Shown here: positions 25,611 to 32,844 of the stretch, piece after piece
Position numbering within the stretch: position 1 is the first letter of the stretch
How the letters are laid out: the number at the start of each line of letters is the position of its first letter
Virus record (IMG/VR): IMGVR_UViG_3300048929_000057
Location: 1 to 40,796 of that record
DNA from: a virus
Strand: one strand, 5' to 3'
Length of the DNA stretch: 40,796 bases
The notes under the pieces: model-generated
The model's input: only the letters and a program-made list of their open reading frames with translations
What the model was told of the DNA's origin: nothing
Database searches by the model: none
Made by a program: the position numbers and the translations under genes

Positions 25611-26095
25611 TCTGGGCATTCGTCAAAGCGTACTGGAGACAGTTGCTTATCGTGTTGATGCTTGCTGCTCTGGTCATCGGCGGAGTGGTTGCCTGGAATG
25701 TACACGGTAGCCACCAGTACGATGCCGGGTACGCGCAGGCAAAGGCAGACCAGAAACTGGCTGATGATAATGCCAGGTCACAACGTGATCAGGAGAAGAC
25801 ACAAATTGAACGTGAAGCACAATCCCGTATCGATGTGGCGCGTGTTGATGCTGAGCATGCTAATACCGCTGCTGACAGCCTGCGCGCCGAGCTTGACAAA
25901 ACCAAGCGACTCGCCGAACACTATACCGGATCTTTCCCCACTGGCACGCCAGCCAGCAAGGTCATCGGTGTGCTCGCCGACATGCTTGAAGAGAGCAACC
26001 GATCTTACATCGCAGCAGCAGAAGAGGCTGAGCGATATCGGTCTGCAGGACTCACATGCGAGCGACAGTACGACTCCCTGAAAGCGGGGCACTGA
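25607..26095 (+). CDS. i-spanin, Rz-like (DUF2514)
   Basis: A 162-residue protein with an N-terminal membrane anchor (LLIVLMLAALVIGGVVAWNVHG). A long periplasmic coiled coil follows (AQAKADQKLADDNARSQRDQEKTQIEREAQSRIDVARVDAEHANTAADSLRAELDKTKRL). The C-terminus, IAAAEEAERYRSAGLTCERQYDSL, is typical of DUF2514 Rz proteins. It would link the inner membrane to the outer-membrane Rz1 and fuse the two in the last step of lysis. It overlaps the endolysin stop (ATGA). Confidence 0.85.
   Translation: MIWAFVKAYWRQLLIVLMLAALVIGGVVAWNVHGSHQYDAGYAQAKADQKLADDNARSQRDQEKTQIEREAQSRIDVARVDAEHANTAADSLRAELDKTKRLAEHYTGSFPTGTPASKVIGVLADMLEESNRSYIAAAEEAERYRSAGLTCERQYDSLKAGH
25833..26081 (+). CDS. o-spanin, Rz1-like lipoprotein embedded in the Rz gene
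   Basis: This ORF lies wholly inside the Rz gene in another frame. From MWRVLMLSMLIPLLTACAPS it has a positively charged start, a hydrophobic stretch and an LLTAC lipobox with Cys17, giving a mature lipoprotein of about 66 residues rich in Ser and Pro (SDSPNTIPDLSPLARQPARS). Embedded Rz1 genes are the rule for many Rz pairs. An ATG five codons downstream is also possible. The ribosome binding site is weak, so the exact start is uncertain. Confidence 0.7.
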   Translation: MWRVLMLSMLIPLLTACAPSLTKPSDSPNTIPDLSPLARQPARSSVCSPTCLKRATDLTSQQQKRLSDIGLQDSHASDSTTP

Positions 26096-26182
26096 TTTCC
26101 GCTGACGGTATATAAAACGGTACGGCGAAAATAAGTTTTCGGAAAGTTGTTACCAGTCAATTGGTTATGCTTGTCGTAAATA

Positions 26183-26197
26183 ATTGAATGGGAATGA
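26183..26197. other. attP: Candidate attP core matching the 3' end of guaA
   Basis: ATT-GAA-TGG-GAA-TGA reads as Ile-Glu-Trp-Glu-stop, the C-terminal end I recall for enterobacterial GMP synthase. It lies in a noncoding stretch, about 190 bases upstream of the integrase gene. A tyrosine-integrase phage that enters the 3' end of guaA would carry this identity segment so that the gene is rebuilt on insertion. The match is from memory of the protein end, not from a search. Confidence 0.55.
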
Positions 26198-26219
26198 TGT
26201 ATAGCTAGTTCATAGCACA

Positions 26220-26232
26220 TCATATCTATTCA
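26220..26232 (+). repeat. Direct repeat TCATATCTATTCA, copy 1 (possible integrase arm site)
   Basis: Thirteen bases are identical to 26283-26295 and 33911-33923. Around the first two the similarity extends leftward (ATAGC a few bases before). This copy starts 23 bases from the attP candidate. It could bind the integrase arm domain; this is inference. Confidence 0.5.
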
Positions 26233-26243
26233 ATTTCACCTCT

Positions 26244-26270
26244 AACCCTCTGTAATTGCAGAGGGTTTTT
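26244..26270 (+). terminator. Intrinsic terminator after the lysis cassette
   Basis: AACCCTCTG-TAATTG-CAGAGGGTT continues as TTTGTTT: a 7-bp GC-rich stem extended by two A-T pairs, then a T-run. It ends rightward transcription of the lysis genes before the integrase. Confidence 0.9.
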
Positions 26271-26282
26271 GTTTATAGCTAC

Positions 26283-26295
26283 TCATATCTATTCA
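26283..26295 (+). repeat. Direct repeat TCATATCTATTCA, copy 2
   Basis: Identical 13-mer 63 bases after copy 1, just behind the terminator. The region to its right also holds two spaced GACGGTA repeats (26314 and 26327) before the integrase start. Confidence 0.5.
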
Positions 26296-26331
26296 CTCTA
26301 CACCACATTTTTCGACGGTACAGGTGACGGT

Positions 26332-26348
26332 ATTACCCGAAAGGTATA
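26332..26348. promoter_or_regulatory. 17-bp operator-like palindrome upstream of the integrase (site 5)
   Basis: ATTACC-CGAAA-GGTATA, with five of six positions symmetrical. It stands 42 bases before the integrase start and probably links integrase expression to the phage repressor. Confidence 0.6.
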
Positions 26349-26389
26349 CTCTCATACCGACAAAAACATGGATGCATTACGGGTGAATT

Positions 26390-27640
26390 GTGCTTACCGA
26401 TACCAAACTAAAAAACCTGAAGCCGCAGGAAAAACTGTACAAGGTTTCCGACCGTGACGGGCTGTATGTCGCCGTGCTCACGTCAGGCTCTGTCTCGTTC
26501 CGCTACGACTATCGCATAAACGGCCGCCGTGAAACGCTGGTGATCGGCCAGTACGGTCGTGACGGTATCAGCCTGGCGGAAGCACGCGAGGAACTCATAT
26601 CCGCCAAGAAGCTCCTTAAGGCTGGCCGGTCGCCTGCTGCAGCGAAACGTGACGGTATCAGGCAAATCGCCGGGGCCGAAACATTCACGGTATATACCGA
26701 CGCCTACATGAAACACGTCACCCTTGCAGACAGCACCCGGGCCATGAAGCAGGCGGTGATCGACAGGGATATCCTCCCGGCTCTCGGCAACAAGATGATG
26801 ACTGAGATAACCACCAGAGTGGTGCGCGACCTTTGCGATCGTATCGTCGAGCGTGGCGGCCGGGCGACGGCAATTCAGGTCAGGGAGATAATCAGCAGCG
26901 TATACCGGTACGCCAATGACCGCGGGCACGGCCTGTTCAATCCTGCGGCCGACATTAAGCCATCATCCATCGCCATGTTTAAGCCGCGCGAACGCACGCT
27001 TTCACCTGAGGAGATCGGCATTTTCTTCCGCGCACTGGATGACGTCGGAGCGATGGGAACCATGAAGATGGCGCTGAAGTTGGTGCTGCTGACGCTGGTT
27101 CGAAAAAACGAATTTATCTCAGCGACATGGGAAGAGATCGATTTCAATAAATGGACGTGGACGATCCCTTCCGACCGTATGAAGGCCGGGCGTGCGCATG
27201 TGATTTACCTGCCGAAGCAGGCGCAGGATCTGCTGGTGGGATTGCAGATGTGTGCTGGTTGCAGTGAATACCTGGTGCCAGGTCGCTACAACTTCCGCAA
27301 GCCACTATCGAACGCCGCGCTGAACTCGCTTATAAACCGTACCGTGGAGGCCATAAACAAAGACGGCGAAAAGATACAGGAATTCACGGTGCATGACCTG
27401 CGCCGGACTGCCAGCACGCTGCTGCACGAAGCTGATTACCCGTCAGACTGGATCGAGAAGGCACAGGCACATGAGCAGAAGGGTGTGCGCGCGGTGTACA
27501 ACAAAGCGGAGTATGCCCGGCAGCGCGCATATATGCTGCAGCAGTGGGCCGATATGGTTGATTCCTGGATTAACGGGGAGCACACCGATCTGGTGCCGTT
27601 CTCCCCGTCGAAGTTTGAGAGGTGGATGGAAAGTCAGTAG
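26390..27640 (+). CDS. int: P4-type tyrosine integrase
   Basis: A 416-residue protein. The N-terminal DUF4102-type arm domain (LTDTKLKNLKPQEKLYKVSDRDGLYVAVLTSG) and a SAM-like core-binding domain (residues 95-185) precede the catalytic domain. Catalytic residues visible: R238 in LTLVRKNEF, H335 and R338 in HDLRRTAS, H361 in AHEQKG and nucleophile Y370 in AVYNKAEY. It recombines attP with the bacterial site. The GTG start follows GGGTGA. It converges with the left early operon, and the attP candidate lies just upstream. Confidence 0.93.
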   Translation: MLTDTKLKNLKPQEKLYKVSDRDGLYVAVLTSGSVSFRYDYRINGRRETLVIGQYGRDGISLAEAREELISAKKLLKAGRSPAAAKRDGIRQIAGAETFTVYTDAYMKHVTLADSTRAMKQAVIDRDILPALGNKMMTEITTRVVRDLCDRIVERGGRATAIQVREIISSVYRYANDRGHGLFNPAADIKPSSIAMFKPRERTLSPEEIGIFFRALDDVGAMGTMKMALKLVLLTLVRKNEFISATWEEIDFNKWTWTIPSDRMKAGRAHVIYLPKQAQDLLVGLQMCAGCSEYLVPGRYNFRKPLSNAALNSLINRTVEAINKDGEKIQEFTVHDLRRTASTLLHEADYPSDWIEKAQAHEQKGVRAVYNKAEYARQRAYMLQQWADMVDSWINGEHTDLVPFSPSKFERWMESQ

Positions 27641-27653
27641 CCGACTGTCGCGG

Positions 27654-28256
27654 CTATTCAATTACGATTTTTCCTGACTTGATAGCGTCGTAGATTCGCT
27701 TGGCATACATTGCTGCGGTAGCCATGCCAGTATCTGGCACATCACCTATGATTGCGTTTGCAATCTGTGATAGTGCCGCCTCTTTCTTCCTATCTGCTTC
27801 TGAGAGGATGGGGCGGATTTGCGTTCCTTCATGCTTAAGCCAGCTTTCCCCTTCATCATCAAGATGAACGATGCAGTATTTTTCTCCTGCATATTTCATT
27901 GTGCACTTAACCCATCGGCCTTTATCTGCGCCGAAGTTACCTCTCAGATACTCGAACTCAACTCCTGGTGGAGGCAAGCCCTCACCATCCCATGCTATCT
28001 TACTGGCTGAAAGTGCGGCTTCGTATTGCTCGCGAGTAACTGATTCACTACGTATTCCCGAATCTGGATCTCTTTTAATAACCGCCTCTCTGGCGAATTC
28101 AGCACCATACTTCAAATAACAATCACCATCCCAATTATCTTTCTCGTCATAGAAATCAATATTTGCTTCGTCAACAAACCGATGGCACTCGACCGCACCA
28201 TCAGGCCACCCACCAAATTTGTGTAAGTCGCGCACCAAAATATCGATAAGCTTCAT
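27654..28256 (-). CDS. Hypothetical 200-residue early protein
   Basis: Translation from MKLIDILVRDLHKFGGWPDGAVECHRFVDEANIDFYDEKDNW. The N-terminal part occurs in many enterophage early proteins of unknown function (GGWP, then CHRF and FYDE). A middle part, GVEFEYLRGNFGADKGRWVKCTMKYAGEKYCIVHLDDEGESW, looks like a small beta-rich recognition domain that may be shared by several phage proteins. The ATG overlaps the stop of the methyltransferase upstream (ATGA). It is the last gene of the leftward operon and meets the integrase end to end. Confidence 0.75.
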   Translation of the reverse strand: MKLIDILVRDLHKFGGWPDGAVECHRFVDEANIDFYDEKDNWDGDCYLKYGAEFAREAVIKRDPDSGIRSESVTREQYEAALSASKIAWDGEGLPPPGVEFEYLRGNFGADKGRWVKCTMKYAGEKYCIVHLDDEGESWLKHEGTQIRPILSEADRKKEAALSQIANAIIGDVPDTGMATAAMYAKRIYDAIKSGKIVIE

Positions 28257-28900
28257 GCCGCACGCTCCCGGCCCTGGTTGTCTGTTGGTGAAAGCGGAGC
28301 ATTTCCGAATGCCCGCGTCATCCCGGAGATATCCAGCGCGTAGCCAGGGTGCAACTGCACCGCCGGGCCTTCGCACTGGTTTCCCCATACGTCGAAACCA
28401 TGCGACGACTGGCGGGCGAAAAGCTCTATGCGCGGCACATCACCCAGTAACTGAACCAGTTTTTCCCGGATCACGTCAGGCTTGCGCGAGTTCTCCAGGC
28501 GCGGAGCAGTGACATGCTGGCAGATAGAGGCGTCCATGCGTGCAGGCAGTTTTCCGCGCACCGCAAACAGGCAGTCTTCGCTGTTCGCCCGCGTCATATG
28601 GCCCATGCCGATCGCGCTGTTGCCTTTATGCTTGTTCGTCTTGTGCCAGGTGAATCCCTTCATGGTCATCAATTTGAAACCCCATGCTTCGACAACCTTC
28701 AGTGCCTCGACCGGCTGAGTCGGAACCCACCACATCGCCAGCAGGCAATCTTCGGCAGCCAGATCCCATACTGGCAGGCGGCAGATATCCAGCACATTCA
28801 TGACCGGGTATTTGAACCCGGCGCCTCGCTCTCCGTCTGCTGCTTTGTCACGGTATACCCATGGCGGATCTGCATAGATAAGAGTGTATTTTCCGGTCAC
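28253..28900 (-). CDS. MT-A70 family DNA adenine N6-methyltransferase
   Basis: A 215-residue enzyme. The catalytic DPPW is at residues 11-14 (LIYADPPWVYRDK), followed by CLLAMWWVPTQPVEALKVVEAWGFKLMTMKGFTWHK and the SAM-site block ENSRKPDVIREKLVQLLGDVPRIELFARQ, with DVWGNQ near the end. It should transfer methyl groups to adenine N6, most likely in phage DNA, giving protection from host restriction or marking. The GTG start overlaps the previous stop (GTGA). Confidence 0.9.
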   Translation of the reverse strand: MTGKYTLIYADPPWVYRDKAADGERGAGFKYPVMNVLDICRLPVWDLAAEDCLLAMWWVPTQPVEALKVVEAWGFKLMTMKGFTWHKTNKHKGNSAIGMGHMTRANSEDCLFAVRGKLPARMDASICQHVTAPRLENSRKPDVIREKLVQLLGDVPRIELFARQSSHGFDVWGNQCEGPAVQLHPGYALDISGMTRAFGNAPLSPTDNQGRERAA

Positions 28901-29379
28901 TTTTCATCTCCTTTCACGAAAATCACCCAGTGGGTTTTGTCAGCCTTACCGGTACGCTGCCAGATGACAGGTTTCTCATCTGTCAAAGCCAGAATATTGC
29001 TTACCGGGATCTGCGTTTCGTTCCATTTGAAGATGAGTACGCCGTGTGGCCACAACACCCGAAACGCTTCTGTGAAGCCGGCACGCAGATCGTCTCTCCA
29101 TGTTTCTTTGTTGAGTCGCCCGTACTTTTTACCCATCCATGCATTATCTCCGACTCGCTCGAGGTGAGGCGGATCGAACACGACGACAGGAAAAGTGTTA
29201 TCGGCAAAGGGCAGGGCGCGGAAATCAGCTATAAGGTCAGGACTAATAACCAACTGGCGACCGTCACAAAGCTCGTGCTGTTCGGCACGGATATCACTGA
29301 ACACCGCGCGTTCGTCCTGCTTGTCGAACCAGAACATGCGTGACCCGCAGCACATGTCCAGAATCGTTGCGTCAGTCAT
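28897..29379 (-). CDS. Class I SAM-dependent methyltransferase, small
   Basis: A 160-residue protein. Motif I is ILDMCCGSRMFW at residues 6-17, an acidic FSDIRAE loop follows, and VVVFDPPHLERVGDN at 66-79 gives a DPPH motif IV. HGVLIFKWNETQIPVSNILAL follows. The DPPH tetrad and short length suggest a nucleic-acid methylase-like enzyme, though the substrate is unknown. It is coupled by overlap to the MT-A70 gene, so the two probably act together in DNA modification or counter-defence. Confidence 0.82.
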   Translation of the reverse strand: MTDATILDMCCGSRMFWFDKQDERAVFSDIRAEQHELCDGRQLVISPDLIADFRALPFADNTFPVVVFDPPHLERVGDNAWMGKKYGRLNKETWRDDLRAGFTEAFRVLWPHGVLIFKWNETQIPVSNILALTDEKPVIWQRTGKADKTHWVIFVKGDEK

Positions 29380-29534
29380 GCTGCCACCTTCTTGCTGTTC
29401 ATTAGCTCAGCCAGTCGCTGAGCCTTCAATGGGTTTCTGATAACCTGGCCGTCGGGTGCCAACCACCCGCGGCGCAGAGATGAATAAACCAGCGTGATAC
29501 TGCCTACGCGGATATTGTCGTGCGGATTAGTCAT
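29376..29534 (-). CDS. Small early protein, 52 residues
   Basis: Translation gives MTNPHDNIRVGSITLVYSSLRRGWLAPDG followed by QVIRNPLKAQRLAELMNSKKVAA. The pattern (VGS, LVYS, RRGW, RNPLKAQ) is one I recall from small conserved proteins of enterobacterial phages of unknown function. The stop overlaps the methyltransferase start (ATGA), and the start overlaps the end of the PerC-like gene by 8 bases. Compact beta-hairpin plus helix composition. Confidence 0.75.
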   Translation of the reverse strand: MTNPHDNIRVGSITLVYSSLRRGWLAPDGQVIRNPLKAQRLAELMNSKKVAA

Positions 29535-29823
29535 ACACCACCCCGCGACATCCGATCCCGCTGTAGTCCATGTTCATTTTGCGGTTCCCTTTGGTGATGC
29601 ACTGCTGGCGGCGCACCGCGATGCGTGCGCGCTCCACTTCACCAACTGCCGCATCAAGGCACTGGAGCCACAGGCGGGCCGCGATGCGGTAATGCCCGCG
29701 GCGTTCGCGCTCAATGGCCCGGCTTTCGATCTCCATCGCTTCAGGTGTCGATGCCACCACTCTTTCAACACGGCGCTGCGACACGTAATCTTCGTGATAG
29801 CGCTCAAGCTTCGTCTTTTTCAT
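29527..29823 (-). CDS. PerC/ANR-like regulator
   Basis: Ninety-eight residues from MKKTKLERYHEDYVSQRRVERVV. The core AIERERRGHYRIAARLWLQCLDAAVGEVERARIAVRRQQCI matches the E.xG.y.rAA..Wl..l.......eR..i..RR..C pattern of PerC/ANR proteins, which adjust virulence or phage gene expression through protein contacts. It lies in the middle of the leftward operon. An ATG farther upstream (29946) would run over the small gene before it, so the shorter form is preferred. Confidence 0.65.
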   Translation of the reverse strand: MKKTKLERYHEDYVSQRRVERVVASTPEAMEIESRAIERERRGHYRIAARLWLQCLDAAVGEVERARIAVRRQQCITKGNRKMNMDYSGIGCRGVVYD

Positions 29824-29837
29824 TTGATCCAGACCTC

Positions 29838-29936
29838 TCAACTGATTACCGCCGCCAGCCACATCAGGTAGGCGACAACGGCCAGATACAGGTAAACATC
29901 TGACCATCTGCCGATATGCTTCTTCAGCGCCGTCAT
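29838..29936 (-). CDS. Small membrane protein, 32 residues
   Basis: MTALKKHIGRWSDVYLYLA is followed by VVAYLMWLAAVIS. A basic N-terminus leads into a single hydrophobic helix ending at the C-terminus. The ATG overlaps the stop of the AlpA-like gene (ATGA), which supports real translation. Role unknown. Confidence 0.65.
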   Translation of the reverse strand: MTALKKHIGRWSDVYLYLAVVAYLMWLAAVIS

Positions 29937-30196
29937 GCTGCTGCACTCACGGATGCGCCCTTCACTGGACGATACTTACGCAACTCAACCGGTGGCTTTT
30001 TTCCCTGGAATTCGTCCGGGCTGTTCTTCCTGCGATCGTCCAGCCACTTCTCCACTTCTTCCTGTGTCCATGCCACTTTCCCATCGGTGATGTACCAGCG
30101 TTTCGGGAATTCGCCGTCACGCTCCAGTCGGTCAATCGTGCTCCATGACAGTGGCACCACCTCAAGGAGTTTTTTCTTACTCAATGCACCTTTCAT
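29933..30196 (-). CDS. AlpA/excisionase-like DNA-binding protein
   Basis: Eighty-seven residues with the winged-helix MerR/AlpA-type pattern LSKKKLLEVVPLSWSTIDRLERDGEFPKRWYITDGKVAWTQEEVEKWLDDRR, followed by a basic tail. GAGAGG stands before the ATG. Such proteins act as excisionases or prophage activators. No other excisionase candidate is visible and the integrase is on the opposite strand, so directionality control of integration is plausible. Confidence 0.8.
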   Translation of the reverse strand: MKGALSKKKLLEVVPLSWSTIDRLERDGEFPKRWYITDGKVAWTQEEVEKWLDDRRKNSPDEFQGKKPPVELRKYRPVKGASVSAAA

Positions 30197-30245
30197 AAAT
30201 ACCTCTCTTGGTTGCAGGTGTGGCGCCGTAGCGCCACGGTGGTGA

Positions 30246-31214
30246 TTACATAGGGACTTCGTTCAGCTCATCGCGGCGGATGTTATAAACGTCTTCTGCC
30301 ATTTCAATCCATTTACCAGACAGCGCATCTTTTGCACCAGGACGCTTTTTCCCGTCAGGCCATACGCCACCGTTGAAAATCAAATCCAGACTTTCTACGC
30401 TCTCTGCTTTGCCAGCTGCATCAGTGAAAGCGCACAGAATCTCTTCTGGATCGCGGTCGTCGCTGCTCTTTGGTTTCTCTTCCTGGTTCTGCTCAGGTTT
30501 AGAGTTGATCAGCTTGTTCATGCCTGAGGCGGTGGCCGGCGAAGGAGTGATATCGCGCTCAACGCGCGGCGCCGTCTCCTGCAATTCGTCAGGGGTGTAC
30601 ACGCCCATGATGACGTCTGGGCAATGCAGGCGTGACCAGCGTTTTGTTGCCAGGTATGCGAGCTGCTGTTTCGGATCGCTGGCCCAAAGCGTGGAGTTTC
30701 TTACCTGTGCCTGAGACAGCATTAACTCAAGCACCCGAGGCTGATCCTCGCCCTTCATGGTTGCCCATACACGAACACCGCAGCCTTCTTCATCTTTGAG
30801 ATTCCAGCCTGGAGCGATATACGGGTTGCCGTTTTTGGATGTTTTCTCAACAAACTTTCCGATTACGCGTTCCCACGGACCAAACCACTCGTAGTTGATG
30901 CGATCTTTTGTTGGAGACATGGTTGAGATAACTGCGTTTACTAACTGGGCTTCATAGCCGAGTGTTCCACTCACAACATGGGTTTTTTGCGCTACGGCGA
31001 ACGGGTTCATTCCCCACTGCGCAGCCTGCATTGCCACAGCCATGCAATCAGCTGGCTTACCGGCGAGGTGAGCAGGTACCGTTACGCGGCTTTGCGCCAT
31101 CACTTCTGCGAATTTCATCAGTTGGTTCAAACCCTCTGGACTGAAAATTGTTGCAGCAGTGCCAGCGATTGCTGTGTCTACTGGTGTGTTGATGTTTGCG
31201 ATGTCGTTGCTCAT
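30246..31214 (-). CDS. recT: RecT-family single-strand annealing protein
   Basis: A 322-residue protein from MSNDIANINTPVDTAIAGTAATIFSPEGLNQLMKFAEVMAQ. RecT features include ADCMAVAMQAAQWGMNPFAVAQKTHVVSGTLGYEAQLVNAVI, WKLKDE-type WNLKDEEGCGVRVWATMKG, and DPKQQLAYLATKRWSRLHCPDVIMGVYTPDEL. It anneals complementary single strands produced by the partner exonuclease. The ATG overlaps the exonuclease stop (ATGA), the usual RecE-RecT coupling. Confidence 0.92.
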   Translation of the reverse strand: MSNDIANINTPVDTAIAGTAATIFSPEGLNQLMKFAEVMAQSRVTVPAHLAGKPADCMAVAMQAAQWGMNPFAVAQKTHVVSGTLGYEAQLVNAVISTMSPTKDRINYEWFGPWERVIGKFVEKTSKNGNPYIAPGWNLKDEEGCGVRVWATMKGEDQPRVLELMLSQAQVRNSTLWASDPKQQLAYLATKRWSRLHCPDVIMGVYTPDELQETAPRVERDITPSPATASGMNKLINSKPEQNQEEKPKSSDDRDPEEILCAFTDAAGKAESVESLDLIFNGGVWPDGKKRPGAKDALSGKWIEMAEDVYNIRRDELNEVPM

Positions 31215-32032
31215 ACGTACATGTCCTGTTTGCGTGCCCACTCAGGGCGTTTAATAATTTCAAATCCACCCCATTCGCCTGTTTCTCGGCACTGGTGGTA
31301 TGTATTCAGATCACGGCGAAAAAGTGCGTGCCCGGCATCTAAGTCCGGCGCATCCAGTTCAAACACGCGCACCGGGTAGCGGCCGCAGTCGATGGTTTCA
31401 CTCACCGCCAGGAAGAAGAATCCGTGAGGCTCACCGGTGGTCTGCTTCGCGCCTTCACGGTACATAGCGTCCTGAACGTGGTACCGGAATTCCTCGATGT
31501 GGCGGGCGAACCTCTCCATGTCTGCAACCTTCTTCACGTCCATCAGAACCGGGTGATACTTCAGGCGCTTGTCCGGGCGAATGCGGCACAGTTCGCCAGT
31601 CTCCGGATCCGTCCAGTAGTGCGATGCTTCGCAGAAACCTTCCGCCTCAAGAAGCCAGCGTGCCGCCGGGTGTGCCATCGCGCTGTCGCGCATCAGTTTC
31701 AGTTGTCGATCCTGCTCAGCTTCCATCACAATTTTTCCGCTGCCTTCGCAGTCTTTAAGGAAGGCAGCTTCGTCTGCCTTTCCCTTATTCGTGCGGCGGT
31801 TGAACTGCGGCGCCACAATGAAGCGCTTATCAAACTCATCCGGCTCCAGCAGCAGGCAGTGCAGGGCGGTTCCCATATCCAGAGCTTTCAGTTTTTCGGT
31901 GTCGACCGGAGCGGATTTCTGCCACGGCAACAGGGCCGGGCTCAACGCCACCATATCCAGCTGCGACTTACTCACGCCGTCGCCGGCGTGGTAGTCCTCG
32001 TTGCTGATGTCGAAATAGATGCCAGGTTTCAT
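31211..32032 (-). CDS. recE: RecE-type exonuclease (PD-(D/E)XK fold)
   Basis: A 273-residue protein corresponding to the catalytic C-terminal domain of RecE. MKPGIYFDISNEDYHAGDGVSKSQLDMVALSPALLPWQ is the typical opening and DMGTALHCLLLEPDEFDKRF follows. The nuclease core shows IRPDKR (R152, D154) and VLMDVKKV (D165, K167). It degrades one strand of duplex ends to feed RecT. The long N-terminal extension of Rac RecE is absent, as is common in phages. It is coupled by overlap to the genes on both sides. Confidence 0.92.
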   Translation of the reverse strand: MKPGIYFDISNEDYHAGDGVSKSQLDMVALSPALLPWQKSAPVDTEKLKALDMGTALHCLLLEPDEFDKRFIVAPQFNRRTNKGKADEAAFLKDCEGSGKIVMEAEQDRQLKLMRDSAMAHPAARWLLEAEGFCEASHYWTDPETGELCRIRPDKRLKYHPVLMDVKKVADMERFARHIEEFRYHVQDAMYREGAKQTTGEPHGFFFLAVSETIDCGRYPVRVFELDAPDLDAGHALFRRDLNTYHQCRETGEWGGFEIIKRPEWARKQDMYV

Positions 32033-32328
32033 GCCGCGTTCCTCGCCGTGTCCAGCTGGTCAGCCAGATCCCACTTGGCGATGATGCTGGTCAACGCGGC
32101 CTGGTACGCTGCGAGAGCTTCTTCAAACTCGACGCTCATCATCAGCTCTTCCAGAATCTCCGTGCGAACGCCTTTGCGCTCCAGCTCGTAGAAAGGTTTC
32201 TGCAGCTGGTGGTACTTGATAGCGTCGATCAGCTCCACCTGGCGCTCGTAGTGCATTTGGCTCAGCTGGTAGTCGCTGTCGATGCTGTTCATGATTTTTT
32301 TCAGGTTATTAATCTGCTGGATGTTCAT
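32029..32328 (-). CDS. Hypothetical coiled-coil early protein
   Basis: Ninety-nine residues from MNIQQINNLKKIMNSIDSDYQLSQMHYERQVELIDAIKYHQLQKPFYELERKG. Largely helical and charged; no family recognised. Its position just ahead of the RecE-type exonuclease suggests an accessory to recombination or host nuclease inhibition, by analogy with Gam or Abc genes. That is context only. The ATG overlaps the previous stop. Confidence 0.65.
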   Translation of the reverse strand: MNIQQINNLKKIMNSIDSDYQLSQMHYERQVELIDAIKYHQLQKPFYELERKGVRTEILEELMMSVEFEEALAAYQAALTSIIAKWDLADQLDTARNAA

Positions 32329-32594
32329 GCCTCGTCCTCCAGATGCCCGTTGTCGCGCAGCCAACTGATAACTTCATCAGGTGAAAGGCGTTCCAGAATT
32401 TCAGAAACCTTATCTTTTGCTTCGGCCCAGTCGACGTAATCACTCAGCTCGACGTGTTCAAATACGTTTTCTTGCCCGACTTCCTCAAGCAATGAACCAA
32501 CGTCAACATTTGAAATAGAAACACTAATTTCATCACGATATCTGCCAGCCACTACCTCAATGCCAGAAGCGGTAATTTCGATATCTTTGTTCAC
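32325..32594 (-). CDS. Hypothetical acidic early protein
   Basis: Eighty-nine residues, GTG start in a GTGA overlap. Strongly acidic: DRYR-like beta strands (IEITASGIEVVAGRYRDEISVSIS), then SLLEEVGQENVFEHVELSDYVDWAEAKDKVSEILERLSPDEVISWLRDNGHLEDEA. The high negative charge would suit a DNA-mimic or inhibitor of a DNA-binding host enzyme, but this is speculative. Confidence 0.65.
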   Translation of the reverse strand: MNKDIEITASGIEVVAGRYRDEISVSISNVDVGSLLEEVGQENVFEHVELSDYVDWAEAKDKVSEILERLSPDEVISWLRDNGHLEDEA

Positions 32595-32740
32595 TTGCTC
32601 ACCCCCATATCCATTTCAGTTTTGACTGCCATCTTGGTGACAAATGCCCAGTTGATGGCCTCATGCAGAGTGCGGCACTTGGTGCTCATCAGCCCGCACG
32701 CCGTAACGCAGTACCAACCGTTGATGATTTTCCACTGCAT
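32591..32740 (-). CDS. Small early protein, 49 residues, first gene of the left operon
   Basis: MQWKIINGWYCVTACGLMSTK is followed by CRTLHEAINWAFVTKMAVKTEMDMGVSK. Three Cys residues, a beta hairpin and one helix are suggested. It overlaps the next gene (GTGA) and begins 17 bases after an operator palindrome, so it would be the first product of the leftward promoter, where other phages carry Kil or host-takeover genes. No family recognised. Confidence 0.7.
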   Translation of the reverse strand: MQWKIINGWYCVTACGLMSTKCRTLHEAINWAFVTKMAVKTEMDMGVSK

Positions 32741-32756
32741 AATTCGTTACCTCAGT

Positions 32757-32773
32757 GTTACCGTTGAGGTAAT
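32757..32773. promoter_or_regulatory. 17-bp operator-like palindrome at the leftward promoter (site 6)
   Basis: GTTACC-GTTGA-GGTAAT, with a further direct GTTACC at 32746-32751. It covers the expected -10 to +1 zone of the leftward early promoter. Confidence 0.7.
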
Positions 32774-32800
32774 AATTATCCTTATGTGGTTTGAAGTCAA
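32768..32800 (-). promoter_or_regulatory. Leftward early promoter (PL-like) with composite element
   Basis: On the reverse strand TTGACT at 32800-32795 is a good -35; A/T hexamers at 32780-32772 (GATAAT or AATTAT) can serve as -10. The + strand copy of the composite element (GGTAAT-AATT-ATCC-TT-ATGTGGTT, 32768-32791) covers this stretch. Two operators flank it. It would drive the recombination and methyltransferase operon. Confidence 0.6.
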
Positions 32801-32818
32801 TAGATATGATTATAAAAA

Positions 32819-32835
32819 ATTACCCGATGGGTAAT
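32819..32835. promoter_or_regulatory. 17-bp operator-like palindrome, perfect copy (site 7)
   Basis: ATTACC-CGATG-GGTAAT is perfectly symmetrical. It lies just upstream of the leftward -35 and downstream of the repressor gene. Confidence 0.75.
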
Positions 32836-32844
32836 ATTGATGGC

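Noticed and set aside
28514-29167. + strand ORF of 217 residues
   Set aside because: Antisense to the two methyltransferase genes, which have clear catalytic motifs.
31424-32191. + strand ORF of 255 residues
   Set aside because: Antisense to the RecE-type exonuclease; no motif and no promoter or ribosome binding site.
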